DNA of 64,000 bases from the NCBI GenBank assembly GCA_016786725.1, contig JAEUVU010000023.1, positions 38,638 to 102,637 of the forward strand, read 5' to 3'. This DNA comes from Ferruginibacter sp. Its GTDB lineage: Bacteria; Bacteroidota; Bacteroidia; Chitinophagales; Chitinophagaceae. Below the pieces are notes generated by a model, which was not told the DNA's origin, did no database searches, and saw only the letters and a program-made list of their open reading frames with translations. Numbering within the stretch: position 1 is the first letter of the stretch; each line of letters opens with the position of its first letter. A program made the position numbers and the translations under genes. Shown one piece after another: positions 9,132 to 18,526 of this stretch.

Positions 9132-11108
9132 ATGTCTTTAGATTCAAAAATACCTCACGGCGAAATGGATAAAAAGTGGACCGATTACAAAGGCCACGTA
9201 AAACTTGTAAATCCTGCCAATAAGCGTAAACTGGAAATTATTGTCGTAGGTACCGGTTTGGCCGGAGCTTCTGCAGCAGCTTCTTTGGGCGAAATGGGGT
9301 ATAAGGTAAAAGCATTTTGTTTCCAGGATAGTCCACGCCGGGCACACAGTATTGCAGCGCAGGGAGGCATTAATGCAGCAAAGAATTACCAGAATGACGG
9401 CGATTCAGTTTTCCGTTTATTTTACGATACAGTTAAAGGCGGAGATTACCGTGCAAGAGAAGCAAATGTTCACCGCCTTGCTGAAGTTAGTGCAGCCATC
9501 ATTGACCAGTGTGTAGCACAGGGTGTTCCCTTTGCAAGAGAATATGGTGGGTTGTTAAGCAACCGTAGCTTTGGCGGAACGCAGGTGCAGCGTACCTTCT
9601 ATGCTGCCGGACAAACCGGTCAGCAATTATTGCTGGGTGCATACAGTGCTTTAGAAAGACAGATTGCACTGGGTAATGTAACCATGTACAACCGACATGA
9701 AATGCTTGATATTGTAAAGATAGATGGCAAAGCAAGAGGCATTATTTCAAGAGATCTGGTTAAAGGAAATTTAGAAAGGCATTTTGGCCATGCGGTGTTA
9801 TTATGTACAGGTGGATATGGAAACGTTTTCTACTTAAGTACAAATGCTATGGGCAGCAATGTTACTGCCGCATGGAAGGCTCACAAGCAAGGTGCATTCT
9901 TTGGCAACCCTTGCTTCACACAAATCCATCCAACCTGTATTCCAGTGAGTGGAGATTATCAAAGTAAACTGACTTTGATGAGTGAAAGTTTACGTAATGA
10001 TGGTAGAATTTGGGTGCCAAAGAAAAAAGACGATAACCGTAAAGCAATTGATATACCTGAAGAAGAACGGGATTATTACCTGGAAAGAAGATACCCGGCT
10101 TTTGGTAACCTGGTACCACGTGACGTTGCATCAAGAGCTGCAAAAGAAAGATGTGATGAAGGATATGGTGTAGGTACAACCAAACTGGCAGTATATCTCG
10201 ATTTTAAAGATGCTATTGTTCGTTATGGAAAAACAGAAGCTGGTAAAACAGGCAATGAAAATGCAGATCACAACACCATTGTTGAAATGGGTAAAGAAGT
10301 GGTGAAAGAGAAATACGGAAATCTTTTTGATATGTATGAAAAGATAACCGGTGAAAACCCTTATGAAATGCCGATGAGAATTTATCCTGCGGTGCACTAT
10401 ACCATGGGAGGTCTTTGGGTTGATTATGAATTAAAAACTACGGTTGATGGTTTGTACGCCTTAGGCGAAGCAAACTTCAGCGACCACGGAGCAAACCGTT
10501 TGGGAGCTAGTGCTTTGATGCAGGGGCTTGCCGATGGATATTTTGTTATTCCTTACACCCTGGGAAACTACCTGGCAGATGATATTCGTACCGCAGCAAT
10601 ACCAACCAGTCACCCTGCATTTGAAGAAGCAGAGAAAAAAGTAAGTGACCGCATCACCCAACTGATGAATATTAAAGGAAAACAAACTGTTGAAAGTTTT
10701 CACAAACGGCTCGGAAAGATCATGTGGGATAAATGTGGTATGGCACGTAACGCAAAAGGTTTGCAGGAAGCAATTACGGAAATACAGGCATTGAAAAAAG
10801 AATTCTGGAGTGATCTGAAAATACCGGGTGATATCAATGAAATGAACCCTGAACTTGATAAAGCCGGCAGGGTAGCGGATTTTATTGAATTAGGAGAGTT
10901 GATGTGCAAAGATGCACTGAACCGCAATGAAAGCTGCGGAGGTCATTTCCGTGAAGAAAGCCAAACAGAAGATGGCGAAGCAAAACGTGATGATGAGAAT
11001 TACAGTTATGTGGCAGCCTGGGAGTATAAGGGAGAAAGCGATTGGCAGATGAATAAAGAGCCTTTGACTTTTGAGATTGTGAAGCCAACGCAACGTTCAT
11101 ACAAATAA
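9132..11108 (+). CDS. sdhA: Succinate dehydrogenase / fumarate reductase flavoprotein subunit
   Basis: The 658-residue catalytic subunit oxidises succinate to fumarate (or the reverse) using covalently bound FAD. Visible are the dinucleotide fold VVGTGLAGASAA (about residues 36-47), the flavinylation region HSIAAQGGINAAKN, HPTCIP in the substrate-binding region, and HYTMGGLWVDYE plus ALGEANFSDHGANRLGASAL near the C-terminal FAD contacts. Length and the C-terminal helical domain agree with the Bacteroidota/epsilonproteobacterial type. It follows sdhC by 32 bases and precedes sdhB by 40. Confidence 0.97.
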   Translation: MSLDSKIPHGEMDKKWTDYKGHVKLVNPANKRKLEIIVVGTGLAGASAAASLGEMGYKVKAFCFQDSPRRAHSIAAQGGINAAKNYQNDGDSVFRLFYDTVKGGDYRAREANVHRLAEVSAAIIDQCVAQGVPFAREYGGLLSNRSFGGTQVQRTFYAAGQTGQQLLLGAYSALERQIALGNVTMYNRHEMLDIVKIDGKARGIISRDLVKGNLERHFGHAVLLCTGGYGNVFYLSTNAMGSNVTAAWKAHKQGAFFGNPCFTQIHPTCIPVSGDYQSKLTLMSESLRNDGRIWVPKKKDDNRKAIDIPEEERDYYLERRYPAFGNLVPRDVASRAAKERCDEGYGVGTTKLAVYLDFKDAIVRYGKTEAGKTGNENADHNTIVEMGKEVVKEKYGNLFDMYEKITGENPYEMPMRIYPAVHYTMGGLWVDYELKTTVDGLYALGEANFSDHGANRLGASALMQGLADGYFVIPYTLGNYLADDIRTAAIPTSHPAFEEAEKKVSDRITQLMNIKGKQTVESFHKRLGKIMWDKCGMARNAKGLQEAITEIQALKKEFWSDLKIPGDINEMNPELDKAGRVADFIELGELMCKDALNRNESCGGHFREESQTEDGEAKRDDENYSYVAAWEYKGESDWQMNKEPLTFEIVKPTQRSYK

Positions 11109-11148
11109 AACAAAAGCTGATCTGGAACAATAAACGTATTTAAGCATT

Positions 11149-11913
11149 ATGGAACATTACAACATGAACCTCACATTGAAAGTGTGGAAACAAAAAAACA
11201 CTAAAGCCGGTGGAAGTTTTGAAACCTACCAGGTAAAAAATATTTCTTCTGAAATGTCTTTTTTGGAGATGTTTGATGTATTGAACGAGCAATTAATCAC
11301 TGAAGGTAAAGACCCTATTGCTTTTGATCATGATTGCCGTGAAGGTATTTGTGGTATGTGCAGCATGTACATTGATGGCCGTGCTCATGGCCCCTGGACA
11401 AAAAATACCGTTTGTCAGTTGCACATGCGTGCCTTTAAAGATGGAGATACGATTGTAGTGGAACCCTGGCGCTCTGCGGCTTTCCCGGTTATTAAAGACC
11501 TGATGGTTGACCGTGGAGCTTTTGACCGCATAATGCAGGCCGGTGGTTTTATTTCTGTAAATACAGGTAATGCCGTTGATGCCAATTCATTACCCATTGA
11601 TAAAAAAGATGCTGATGCTGCCTTTGATGCGGCTTCCTGCATCGGCTGCGGCGCCTGCGTGGCAGCATGTACAAACGGCAGTGCAATGTTGTTTGTAAGC
11701 GCAAAGGTTTCTCAACTGGCGTTATTACCACAGGGGCAGCCTGAAAGAGAATCAAGAGTTTTGAACATGGTGGCACAAATGGATAAAGAAGGTTTTGGTA
11801 ATTGCACCAATACCTACGCCTGCGAAGCCGAATGCCCCAAAGGTATTTCTGTTTCAAACATTGCAAGGATGAACCGAGAATATCTGAAAGCAGGATTAAG
11901 TACAGAAGAGTAA
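11149..11913 (+). CDS. sdhB: Succinate dehydrogenase / fumarate reductase iron-sulfur subunit
   Basis: The 254-residue electron-transfer subunit of complex II. The plant-type [2Fe-2S] site is CREGICGMCSMY in the N-terminal half; the C-terminal half has CIGCGACVAAC and the later CEAECPKGI, which ligate the 4Fe-4S and 3Fe-4S clusters. It relays electrons from SdhA flavin to the SdhC quinone site. It ends the sdhCAB operon. Its TAA stop (11911-11913) directly abuts the stop codon of the convergent sugar dehydrogenase gene, and I see no terminator hairpin between them. Confidence 0.97.
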   Translation: MEHYNMNLTLKVWKQKNTKAGGSFETYQVKNISSEMSFLEMFDVLNEQLITEGKDPIAFDHDCREGICGMCSMYIDGRAHGPWTKNTVCQLHMRAFKDGDTIVVEPWRSAAFPVIKDLMVDRGAFDRIMQAGGFISVNTGNAVDANSLPIDKKDADAAFDAASCIGCGACVAACTNGSAMLFVSAKVSQLALLPQGQPERESRVLNMVAQMDKEGFGNCTNTYACEAECPKGISVSNIARMNREYLKAGLSTEE

Positions 11914-13635
11914 TTAATGCTGAACTAATATTTTCTGGTTAATAAATTCATCCTTTATCTTCAGTTTTATTATGTAAACACCATTTTGCAGATGCGGTAA
12001 TGAAATATTGATAGTGCCGGATACATTGTTCATATTCCTTGTAAAAATTTCACTCCCTTCAATATTGTAAAGAATTACCCGCTCAATTGGTCTTTCCGAA
12101 ATAATTGTACAGCGATCTTCTGTTAATGGCATTGGATAAATTCTAACATTGTTGTCGGGCTTTTTTGTCAACAAGGCAATAGCTGAATAAGTTATGCGGC
12201 CACTGTTCTCTGTTATTTTCAACCGGTAAAACAGTTTTGTAAAATCAGCTACAGGATGCTGAAAGCTGTATTTATTTTCATTGCCATTGTTTATGGCATT
12301 TACAGTTCCTGCTTTTTGATAATTAAGGGCATCGGTACTGAACTCAACTTCATACATAGCAATATTAAATTCATTCACAGTTTCCCATTTAATTTCATTG
12401 TAACTGTTAAAAGCCTTTGCAGTAAACAGTTTTAAGGTAACAGGCAGTACAACATTTATCCTGATCTTATAAATGTAACCGTTCAGGCCAACTGCATACA
12501 TAGCCCCATTTTCGGCTTCGCCAAAACCAGCTATTGACCCTGGCAGTCCTGCCTGTTGTGTAACTATCCAGCCACTTAAACCATCTGTTATTATCAGCCA
12601 GGTATTGGCAGACACATAATCTGCACAGATATAATAACCAAATAACGCCGGAAATTCAACGCCGCGGTAAACATGCCCGCCGGTTACAGAAAAGCCGCCC
12701 GTGGCAAAATTGTGTGGATAGTTGAATATGGGGGATATGTAATTTCCTGGCGGCAGGCAACCTGCAGTATTGTAGGCTGCATTGCCTTCGTAACAGCGCC
12801 AGCCATAATTAATACCGCCCGATGTTGCAAAGCTGCGGTTGTTTATTTCTTCCCAGGCACCCTGGCCTACATCTGCTATCCATACTTCATTGGTAAGCCT
12901 GTCAAAACTCCAGCGAAAAGGATTACGCAGGCCTATCGCAAATATCTCATCTCTCACCAATGGATCGGCCACATAAGGATTATCAGCAGGAATAGCGTAA
13001 TAGGGTGGAGTTGAAAAATCATCAACATCCAACCTTATCATTTTGCCTAAAAGCGAATTACCGTTTTGAGCAAAATTGTTTGGATCGCCACCGCTGCCGC
13101 CATCACCGGTTGCAAAATATAATTTTCCATCAGGGCCAAAGAGCAGCCTGCCGCCATTATGGTTGCTAAAGGGCTTTGGAATTCTAAGTAAAACCACGCC
13201 GGTGGCTTCATCTGCAGCGTTGGGATCGCCGGCCTGTGTTTGAAAACGTGTAATGGTAATATCGCCTGAGGTGTTTGTATAATAAACAAAAAAGTACCGG
13301 TTGTTTTCATAATCCGGATGAAAGGCAGCACTCAGCAATCCTCTTTCACCACCTGTTGAAAGGCTGTCGGGGATTTCTAAAAAATTACCGGGTAAAAGTG
13401 CACCGCCTGATAATATTTTTATCCTGCCGCCTTGTTCAACAATAAAAAGGCGGTTGGTGCCGTCGCCTGCATTCACAATATCTACAGGAGAACTTAAACC
13501 AGTTCTGATGATGGTATCATAAATTAGAGTAGGGGCCTGGGCTAAACTATGGTTTATGAAAACGCTGAATTGCAATGCAAAGCAGGCAAACAGCACCGTT
13601 GAAGTTTTTTTGAGAGGAGTAAAAATTTTGCTCAT
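11914..13635 (-). CDS. Secreted PQQ-dependent sugar dehydrogenase-like protein with T9SS sorting domain
   Basis: A 573-residue protein with signal peptide (about residues 1-32), a six-bladed soluble glucose dehydrogenase (GSDH/hedgehog-interacting-protein-like) propeller at about 38-400, and a C-terminal T9SS sorting domain (about 495-573, beginning VRIYPMPLTEDRC and ending NQKILVQH). Characteristic blocks include GLSSPVDIVNAGDGTNRLFIVEQGG, FHPDYENNRYFFVYYT, NHNGGRLLFGPDGKLYFATGDGG and GLRNPFRWSFD. It probably oxidises a sugar or related alcohol outside the cell with PQQ, or acts as a sugar-binding propeller; substrate unknown. The gene is convergent with sdhB with no gap. Confidence 0.88.
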   Translation of the reverse strand: MSKIFTPLKKTSTVLFACFALQFSVFINHSLAQAPTLIYDTIIRTGLSSPVDIVNAGDGTNRLFIVEQGGRIKILSGGALLPGNFLEIPDSLSTGGERGLLSAAFHPDYENNRYFFVYYTNTSGDITITRFQTQAGDPNAADEATGVVLLRIPKPFSNHNGGRLLFGPDGKLYFATGDGGSGGDPNNFAQNGNSLLGKMIRLDVDDFSTPPYYAIPADNPYVADPLVRDEIFAIGLRNPFRWSFDRLTNEVWIADVGQGAWEEINNRSFATSGGINYGWRCYEGNAAYNTAGCLPPGNYISPIFNYPHNFATGGFSVTGGHVYRGVEFPALFGYYICADYVSANTWLIITDGLSGWIVTQQAGLPGSIAGFGEAENGAMYAVGLNGYIYKIRINVVLPVTLKLFTAKAFNSYNEIKWETVNEFNIAMYEVEFSTDALNYQKAGTVNAINNGNENKYSFQHPVADFTKLFYRLKITENSGRITYSAIALLTKKPDNNVRIYPMPLTEDRCTIISERPIERVILYNIEGSEIFTRNMNNVSGTINISLPHLQNGVYIIKLKIKDEFINQKILVQH

Positions 13636-13861
13636 AAGACATAAGTTAACCGGTGAAAGAACTGCTTAGAATTGCACAAATACAGTGCCATACTGTGATT
13701 CATCGGGTTGCAAATTTTTATACCAATGTAAAGAAAGGGCAGCAAACAGACAATTAAAAGCATCCCTGTATGTAAATAATTTCTTTTACCTAAAACATAT
13801 AGCCTGTATTAGCTGTAGTGCACAATAAATCCTAATTTTAGTCATTAATAATCTAAAACTA

Positions 13862-16800
13862 TTGAAGCTTAGGAGGCTATACTTATTCCTGCTGTTTATT
13901 TCAATTGTGCAATTAACCCATGCACAAATAAATCCGCCGTCACTTTCCAATCTTCATAAAAAAACAATCAGTACCAAAGACAAGATTGTAAAACTTGATT
14001 CATTGAGCCTTATTCCAGGTTCGTTAATTATTGAAGGTGTTTCTCCCTACTACTACAAAGTAGATGAAGTAAATGGAACTATTACCTGGCTGGAACTTCC
14101 AAACCGGGAAAATGTAACGGTAACTTACCGGGTGTTTCCGTATAAATTAAATGCAGTTGCAAGGCGTTTGAATTATGATAGTGTACGCTTAAATTTTATC
14201 AGTACAAATCCATTTACATTAAAGGTTGGTTCAAAGCAAACAAATCCTTTGATGGATTTTGGGAACATCAAATCAGAGGGAAGTTTTGGCAGGGGTATTT
14301 CTTTTGGTAACAGCCAGGATGCGGTTGTAAGCTCAAGCATGAACCTGCAGTTGAATGGTTTTATTGGCGACAGTCTGGAGTTAACAGCAGCAATTACAGA
14401 TAACAACATTCCCATTCAACCAGATGGCAATACGCAGGACCTGCGTGACTTTGACCGCATATTTCTTCAGGTAAAGAAAAAAGGCTGGCAGCTGAATTTT
14501 GGTGATATTGATATACGGCAAAGCAAAAATTATTTTCTTAATTTTTATAAAAGATTGCAGGGTGTTTCTTTTATAACAGATAATAAAATCACTAAAAACA
14601 TATCCAACTCGTTGCTGTTGAGCGGTGCTATTGCCAAAGGAAAGTTTACCCGTAACCAGTTAACACCATTTGAAGGGAACCAGGGTCCGTACAGGCTTAC
14701 AAGCCCTACACTGGAATTGTATTTTGTGATACTGGCCGGAACTGAAAGAGTGTATATGGATGGCGAATTACTTAAACGTGGCGAAGACCAGGATTATGTA
14801 ATCAATTACAATACTGCCGAACTTACGTTCACACAAAAAAGACTTGTAACAAAAGATAAAAGGATACAGGTGGAGTTTGAATATGCGGATCGTAATTTCT
14901 TAAACTCCCAGATATATGCAAGCGACGAAGTAAACTTTAATAATAAATTTTTCCTCAACATTGGGTTTTATAATAATGCTGATGCAAAGAATTCTTCTAT
15001 CAACCAGGTATTGGATGCCAAACAAAAACAGTTTTTAGCAGATATAGGTGATGGTGTAGATACGGCATATTATGAAAATGCAGTAAGAGACACCCTGAGC
15101 GCCGGTAAAATTCTTTACAAAAAAATGGATACGCTTTATAATGGCACTATACATGATTCCATTTTTGTTTTTTCCACCAACCCCAACGATATCCTGTATA
15201 ATTTAAGCTTTACCTATCTCGGTCCGGGTAAAGGAAATTACACAGTGCTGCAGAGCGCTACCAATGGTAAAGTTTTTGGCTGGGTGCAGCCGGATGTAAA
15301 TAATAACAAACAAGGAGATTATGCACCGGTTCTTTTACTGGTATCTCCCAAAAAGCAACAACTCATAACTGTTGGCGGCGAATATGTTTTTAACGCCAAA
15401 ACAAAACTCAGGGCAGAAGTAGCCATGAGCGATTATGACATCAATCGTTTTTCAAGTAAAGATAAAAACAACGATAAAGCTTTTGCAGGTAAGGTGCAGT
15501 TTATTAAGGATGATACAAAAATACGTTTGCTGCAAAGGCCGGTGATGCTGCAGACAAAACTAGGCTATGAATTTGTGCAGGCAAGGTTCAGGCCTATAGA
15601 GCGTTTAAGGAATATTGAATTTTTACGTGACTGGAGCCTGCCTTATAATATTGGCCTTGCCGACGAACACATTATTAACGGATCTATAAAATTTGCAGAT
15701 ACTTCCGGCAATTTTGTACAATATGATGTTACCAATTATAACCGCAGCGATAAATATAATGGCCTTCGCCACACCCTTAACACGTATAACGATTACAGCG
15801 GCTGGAAACTTACCAATCAATTCATGGTAACCACTGTTAACAATCCGGTTCAGGAAGGAACTTTTGTGCGGCCTACGGTTGATCTGAGGAAAGATCTTTA
15901 CAGGCTAAGAAAAATGCAGGTGGGCATTAAATATTTTAGTGAGAACAATAATCTTCGTGATAAGAGCAGCGATACATTAAATGCTTTCAGCTATGCATTT
16001 AATGTTTGGGAAATGTATGTAAGATCCAATCCTGATAAAGCAAACCGGTGGGGTATTTCTTATTTTACAAGAACCGACCTTTTACCAACAAAATACAAAT
16101 TGGAAAGAGCCGACCGGAGCGACAACTATAATTTTTTCACCGACCTGCTTAAAAGTGAAAAACACCAGTTTAAACTAAATGTAACCTATCGCAAGCTGCA
16201 TGTTTTCAACGGCGTTATCAGCCGGCAAAAGGCAGATGAAAGCCTGTTGGGCAGGGCTGAGTATTATGTTAACGAATTGAAGGGTTTTGTTGTTGGGAAT
16301 GTGTTGTATGAGATAGGGTCGGGGCAGGAGCAAAAGCGTGAATATACTTTTGTGGAAGTGCCGGCAGGGCAGGGGGAATATACCTGGATAGACTATAACG
16401 GCAACGCAATTCCCGAACTGAACGAATTTGAATTTGCCATCTTCCAGGATCAGAAAAAATACATCAGGGTATTTACACCAAGCAACCAATATGTAAAAGC
16501 AAATTATGTACAGTTTAATTATAGTTTTACATTAAACCCCAGGGCCATTTTAAAACCAACTGTTACGGGATTTAAGAAAATACTGTCAAAGTCCAGCACC
16601 AGTTCCGCTTTACAGATAAACAAAAAAGATATCAGTAACGGTACTTTCCAGTTCAATCCTTTTACAGGTAAACTGGTTGATACAACGCTGATAAGTTTAA
16701 CTTCTTTTCTGTCCAATACTTTATTCTTTAACCGCAGCAATATTAAATGGGGCTTTGATGTGACGCACAGCATCAGCAATGCAAAATCTTTGCTGAGTTA

Positions 16801-17356
16801 CGGATTTGAAAGCCGCAGGCTTCGCAACCTGGCGGGAAAATTAAGATGGAATATTAACCGAAGTTTTGGAGCTGCTTTCAGTTATAAACAGATAAAAAAT
16901 GTGCTGAACACAAAGGGCCCAAAGTTTGATAATCGAAACTATCTGGTGACGCAGCATATATTTGAGCCATCCTTATCTTATGTTTATAAAACAAATTTAA
17001 GGGCAACTATAACTTATGCGTATGGCAGTAAGAAAAATGCCATTGATTCAATGGAATCGGCCATCAATCATGTTTTAACGGCAGATGTGCGGTACAATAT
17101 TCTCAATAACAGCACGCTGAATGCAAAATTTTCCCTGAACAGTTTTGATTACAAAGGTTATTCAGGATCTGCCAACACAACAGTTGGCTATATTTTACTG
17201 GATGGCTTGTTGCCGGGAAAAAATTATTTATGGAACCTTGAGTTTACCAAACGGCTTGCCGGTAATATCGAAATGAGTGTACAGTATGAAGGGCGCAAAC
17301 CTGAAGCCGCAAGAACAGTGCATATTGGAAGAGCTTCTATCAGGGCAATTTTCTAA
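13862..17356 (+). CDS. Large probable outer-membrane beta-barrel protein, 1164 residues, function unknown
   Basis: The protein starts with a clear signal peptide (MKLRRLYLFLLFISIVQLTHA, TTG start at 13862 chosen because the signal peptide needs it) and continues as a long series of alternating beta-strands to the C-terminus (ASIRAIF), the pattern of a large outer-membrane barrel. A domain at about 130-215 contains FGRGISFGNSQD, AITDNNIPIQPDGNTQDLRDFD and FGDIDIRQSKNYFLNFYKRLQG, blocks reminiscent of barrel/plug regions of SprA-like Bacteroidota proteins, although SprA is about twice as long. I do not recognise a named family with confidence. Its stop overlaps by four bases the stop of the convergent coiled-coil gene. 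Confidence 0.75.
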   Translation: MKLRRLYLFLLFISIVQLTHAQINPPSLSNLHKKTISTKDKIVKLDSLSLIPGSLIIEGVSPYYYKVDEVNGTITWLELPNRENVTVTYRVFPYKLNAVARRLNYDSVRLNFISTNPFTLKVGSKQTNPLMDFGNIKSEGSFGRGISFGNSQDAVVSSSMNLQLNGFIGDSLELTAAITDNNIPIQPDGNTQDLRDFDRIFLQVKKKGWQLNFGDIDIRQSKNYFLNFYKRLQGVSFITDNKITKNISNSLLLSGAIAKGKFTRNQLTPFEGNQGPYRLTSPTLELYFVILAGTERVYMDGELLKRGEDQDYVINYNTAELTFTQKRLVTKDKRIQVEFEYADRNFLNSQIYASDEVNFNNKFFLNIGFYNNADAKNSSINQVLDAKQKQFLADIGDGVDTAYYENAVRDTLSAGKILYKKMDTLYNGTIHDSIFVFSTNPNDILYNLSFTYLGPGKGNYTVLQSATNGKVFGWVQPDVNNNKQGDYAPVLLLVSPKKQQLITVGGEYVFNAKTKLRAEVAMSDYDINRFSSKDKNNDKAFAGKVQFIKDDTKIRLLQRPVMLQTKLGYEFVQARFRPIERLRNIEFLRDWSLPYNIGLADEHIINGSIKFADTSGNFVQYDVTNYNRSDKYNGLRHTLNTYNDYSGWKLTNQFMVTTVNNPVQEGTFVRPTVDLRKDLYRLRKMQVGIKYFSENNNLRDKSSDTLNAFSYAFNVWEMYVRSNPDKANRWGISYFTRTDLLPTKYKLERADRSDNYNFFTDLLKSEKHQFKLNVTYRKLHVFNGVISRQKADESLLGRAEYYVNELKGFVVGNVLYEIGSGQEQKREYTFVEVPAGQGEYTWIDYNGNAIPELNEFEFAIFQDQKKYIRVFTPSNQYVKANYVQFNYSFTLNPRAILKPTVTGFKKILSKSSTSSALQINKKDISNGTFQFNPFTGKLVDTTLISLTSFLSNTLFFNRSNIKWGFDVTHSISNAKSLLSYGFESRRLRNLAGKLRWNINRSFGAAFSYKQIKNVLNTKGPKFDNRNYLVTQHIFEPSLSYVYKTNLRATITYAYGSKKNAIDSMESAINHVLTADVRYNILNNSTLNAKFSLNSFDYKGYSGSANTTVGYILLDGLLPGKNYLWNLEFTKRLAGNIEMSVQYEGRKPEAARTVHIGRASIRAIF

Positions 17357-18357
17357 CCAAAAAAGCCAGCCTTTTTAAGGTTGCTTATTCCTTCGCCGAT
17401 TTTAAACCCGTTGTTATAAACCTCGATCTTATAGTCCCCGATTTCAAAATTATTATGCTGCTTCCAGTCGATGCTTACAGGCTGTCGTTGACCTTGAGTG
17501 TAGTTAATATCTATCTTTTGAGTGTATAATTTTTGTTCTCCATCCCTGGTACTAAATCTTCCTGAACCGAGTGTTTCCGCTGCAAGGGGTTTTCCATCAG
17601 GCCCGGTTATACAAATAAAAATATTTTTAGTACCCGACTGTGCAATCCTGTTCTCGTCAATATCGAAAGATATACGCAGTTTGTCTACTTTTTTTGCCCT
17701 GTTTGTTGTTTTTTCTCTTCCATCGCTTGTTTCCTGTATGCCCAGGATGGAAAAATTTGAAGCATGCAGCGTGGTGGCAACATCTATAAGCTCTTCTTTT
17801 TGTTTAATTACATTGGCAGCCGAGTCGAATTCTTTTTTTACTTTATCACGCTCTTCTATCACAACATTTTTTTCCCTGGTGAGTACCAGTTTTTCTCCCT
17901 GCAATGTTTCAATCTGCGCCCTGTACCCTGTTATATCATTGTTTAAAGATGCAATCAGGCCCTTCGCTTCAGCAAGGTCTTTATCTGAAGCATTGATCTT
18001 TGAGAGTAATTCCTGTATCCTTTTTCTTTTATCAGCTATCTCCCTGTCTTTTCTGTTAATAGTGCTGTCCTTGCTGTGTACCATATTGGCGCTGCTGGTC
18101 TTAATCATGTCGTAAAGCCTGGTGGCATCCTCCAGTTCTTTCTGCAGCACATCTCTTTGGGAAGTAACGTTGGTATTAATAATTTCCTTTTGCTGAATAA
18201 CCTCCTGCGTTTTGCTTCTAAGCCAGATAATATAGCCCCAACTGCATAATAATGCAATTACAAGAGCTGCAGTTAAATAATTGCGCCAATTATTCTTTGG
18301 TCGGGTAAATTCTGGCTGCAATAACTTGTCTGTATTGGGATAGTTTTCGTAACTCAT
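17353..18357 (-). CDS. Membrane-anchored coiled-coil protein, 334 residues
   Basis: The N-terminus (about 26 residues) is cytoplasmic-like, followed by one membrane segment (YLTAALVIALLCSWGYIIWL, about 27-46), then a long heptad-rich coiled coil (about 50-200, for example ELEDATRLYDMI and KDREIADKRKRIQELL), and a C-terminal beta-rich domain of about 130 residues (LRISFDIDENRIAQSGTKNIFICITGPDGKPL). This layout suits an envelope structural or sensor protein with an extended periplasmic stalk. No enzymatic motif is visible and I do not recognise the C-terminal domain with certainty. It overlaps by four bases with the convergent barrel gene. Confidence 0.75.
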   Translation of the reverse strand: MSYENYPNTDKLLQPEFTRPKNNWRNYLTAALVIALLCSWGYIIWLRSKTQEVIQQKEIINTNVTSQRDVLQKELEDATRLYDMIKTSSANMVHSKDSTINRKDREIADKRKRIQELLSKINASDKDLAEAKGLIASLNNDITGYRAQIETLQGEKLVLTREKNVVIEERDKVKKEFDSAANVIKQKEELIDVATTLHASNFSILGIQETSDGREKTTNRAKKVDKLRISFDIDENRIAQSGTKNIFICITGPDGKPLAAETLGSGRFSTRDGEQKLYTQKIDINYTQGQRQPVSIDWKQHNNFEIGDYKIEVYNNGFKIGEGISNLKKAGFFG

Positions 18358-18514
18358 GGTTATTGTATTTTACCGGGGCGATGCAGGTTCAGTTTTGAAA
18401 AAATTGCCAACTGATTTTTTTGCCCACAAATTATGCCAAAGATAAAAATTCATTAGAACAACGCTTTTGCAGTGGCGTTATTGCTGTGTTAAAAACTTTT
18501 CAGGCACTAAGTAT

Positions 18515-18522
18515 TATCTTTG
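18515..18522 (+). promoter_or_regulatory. -7 promoter motif TATCTTTG of holA
   Basis: Exact TAnnTTTG match ending four bases before the holA ATG at 18527, implying a leaderless or nearly leaderless message. Confidence 0.55.
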
Positions 18523-18526
18523 AAAT

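Noticed and set aside
13862..13885. AGGAGG near the start of the 1164-residue gene
   Set aside because: It lies inside the coding sequence just after the TTG, so it cannot serve as ribosome binding site for that gene, and Bacteroidota rarely use one.
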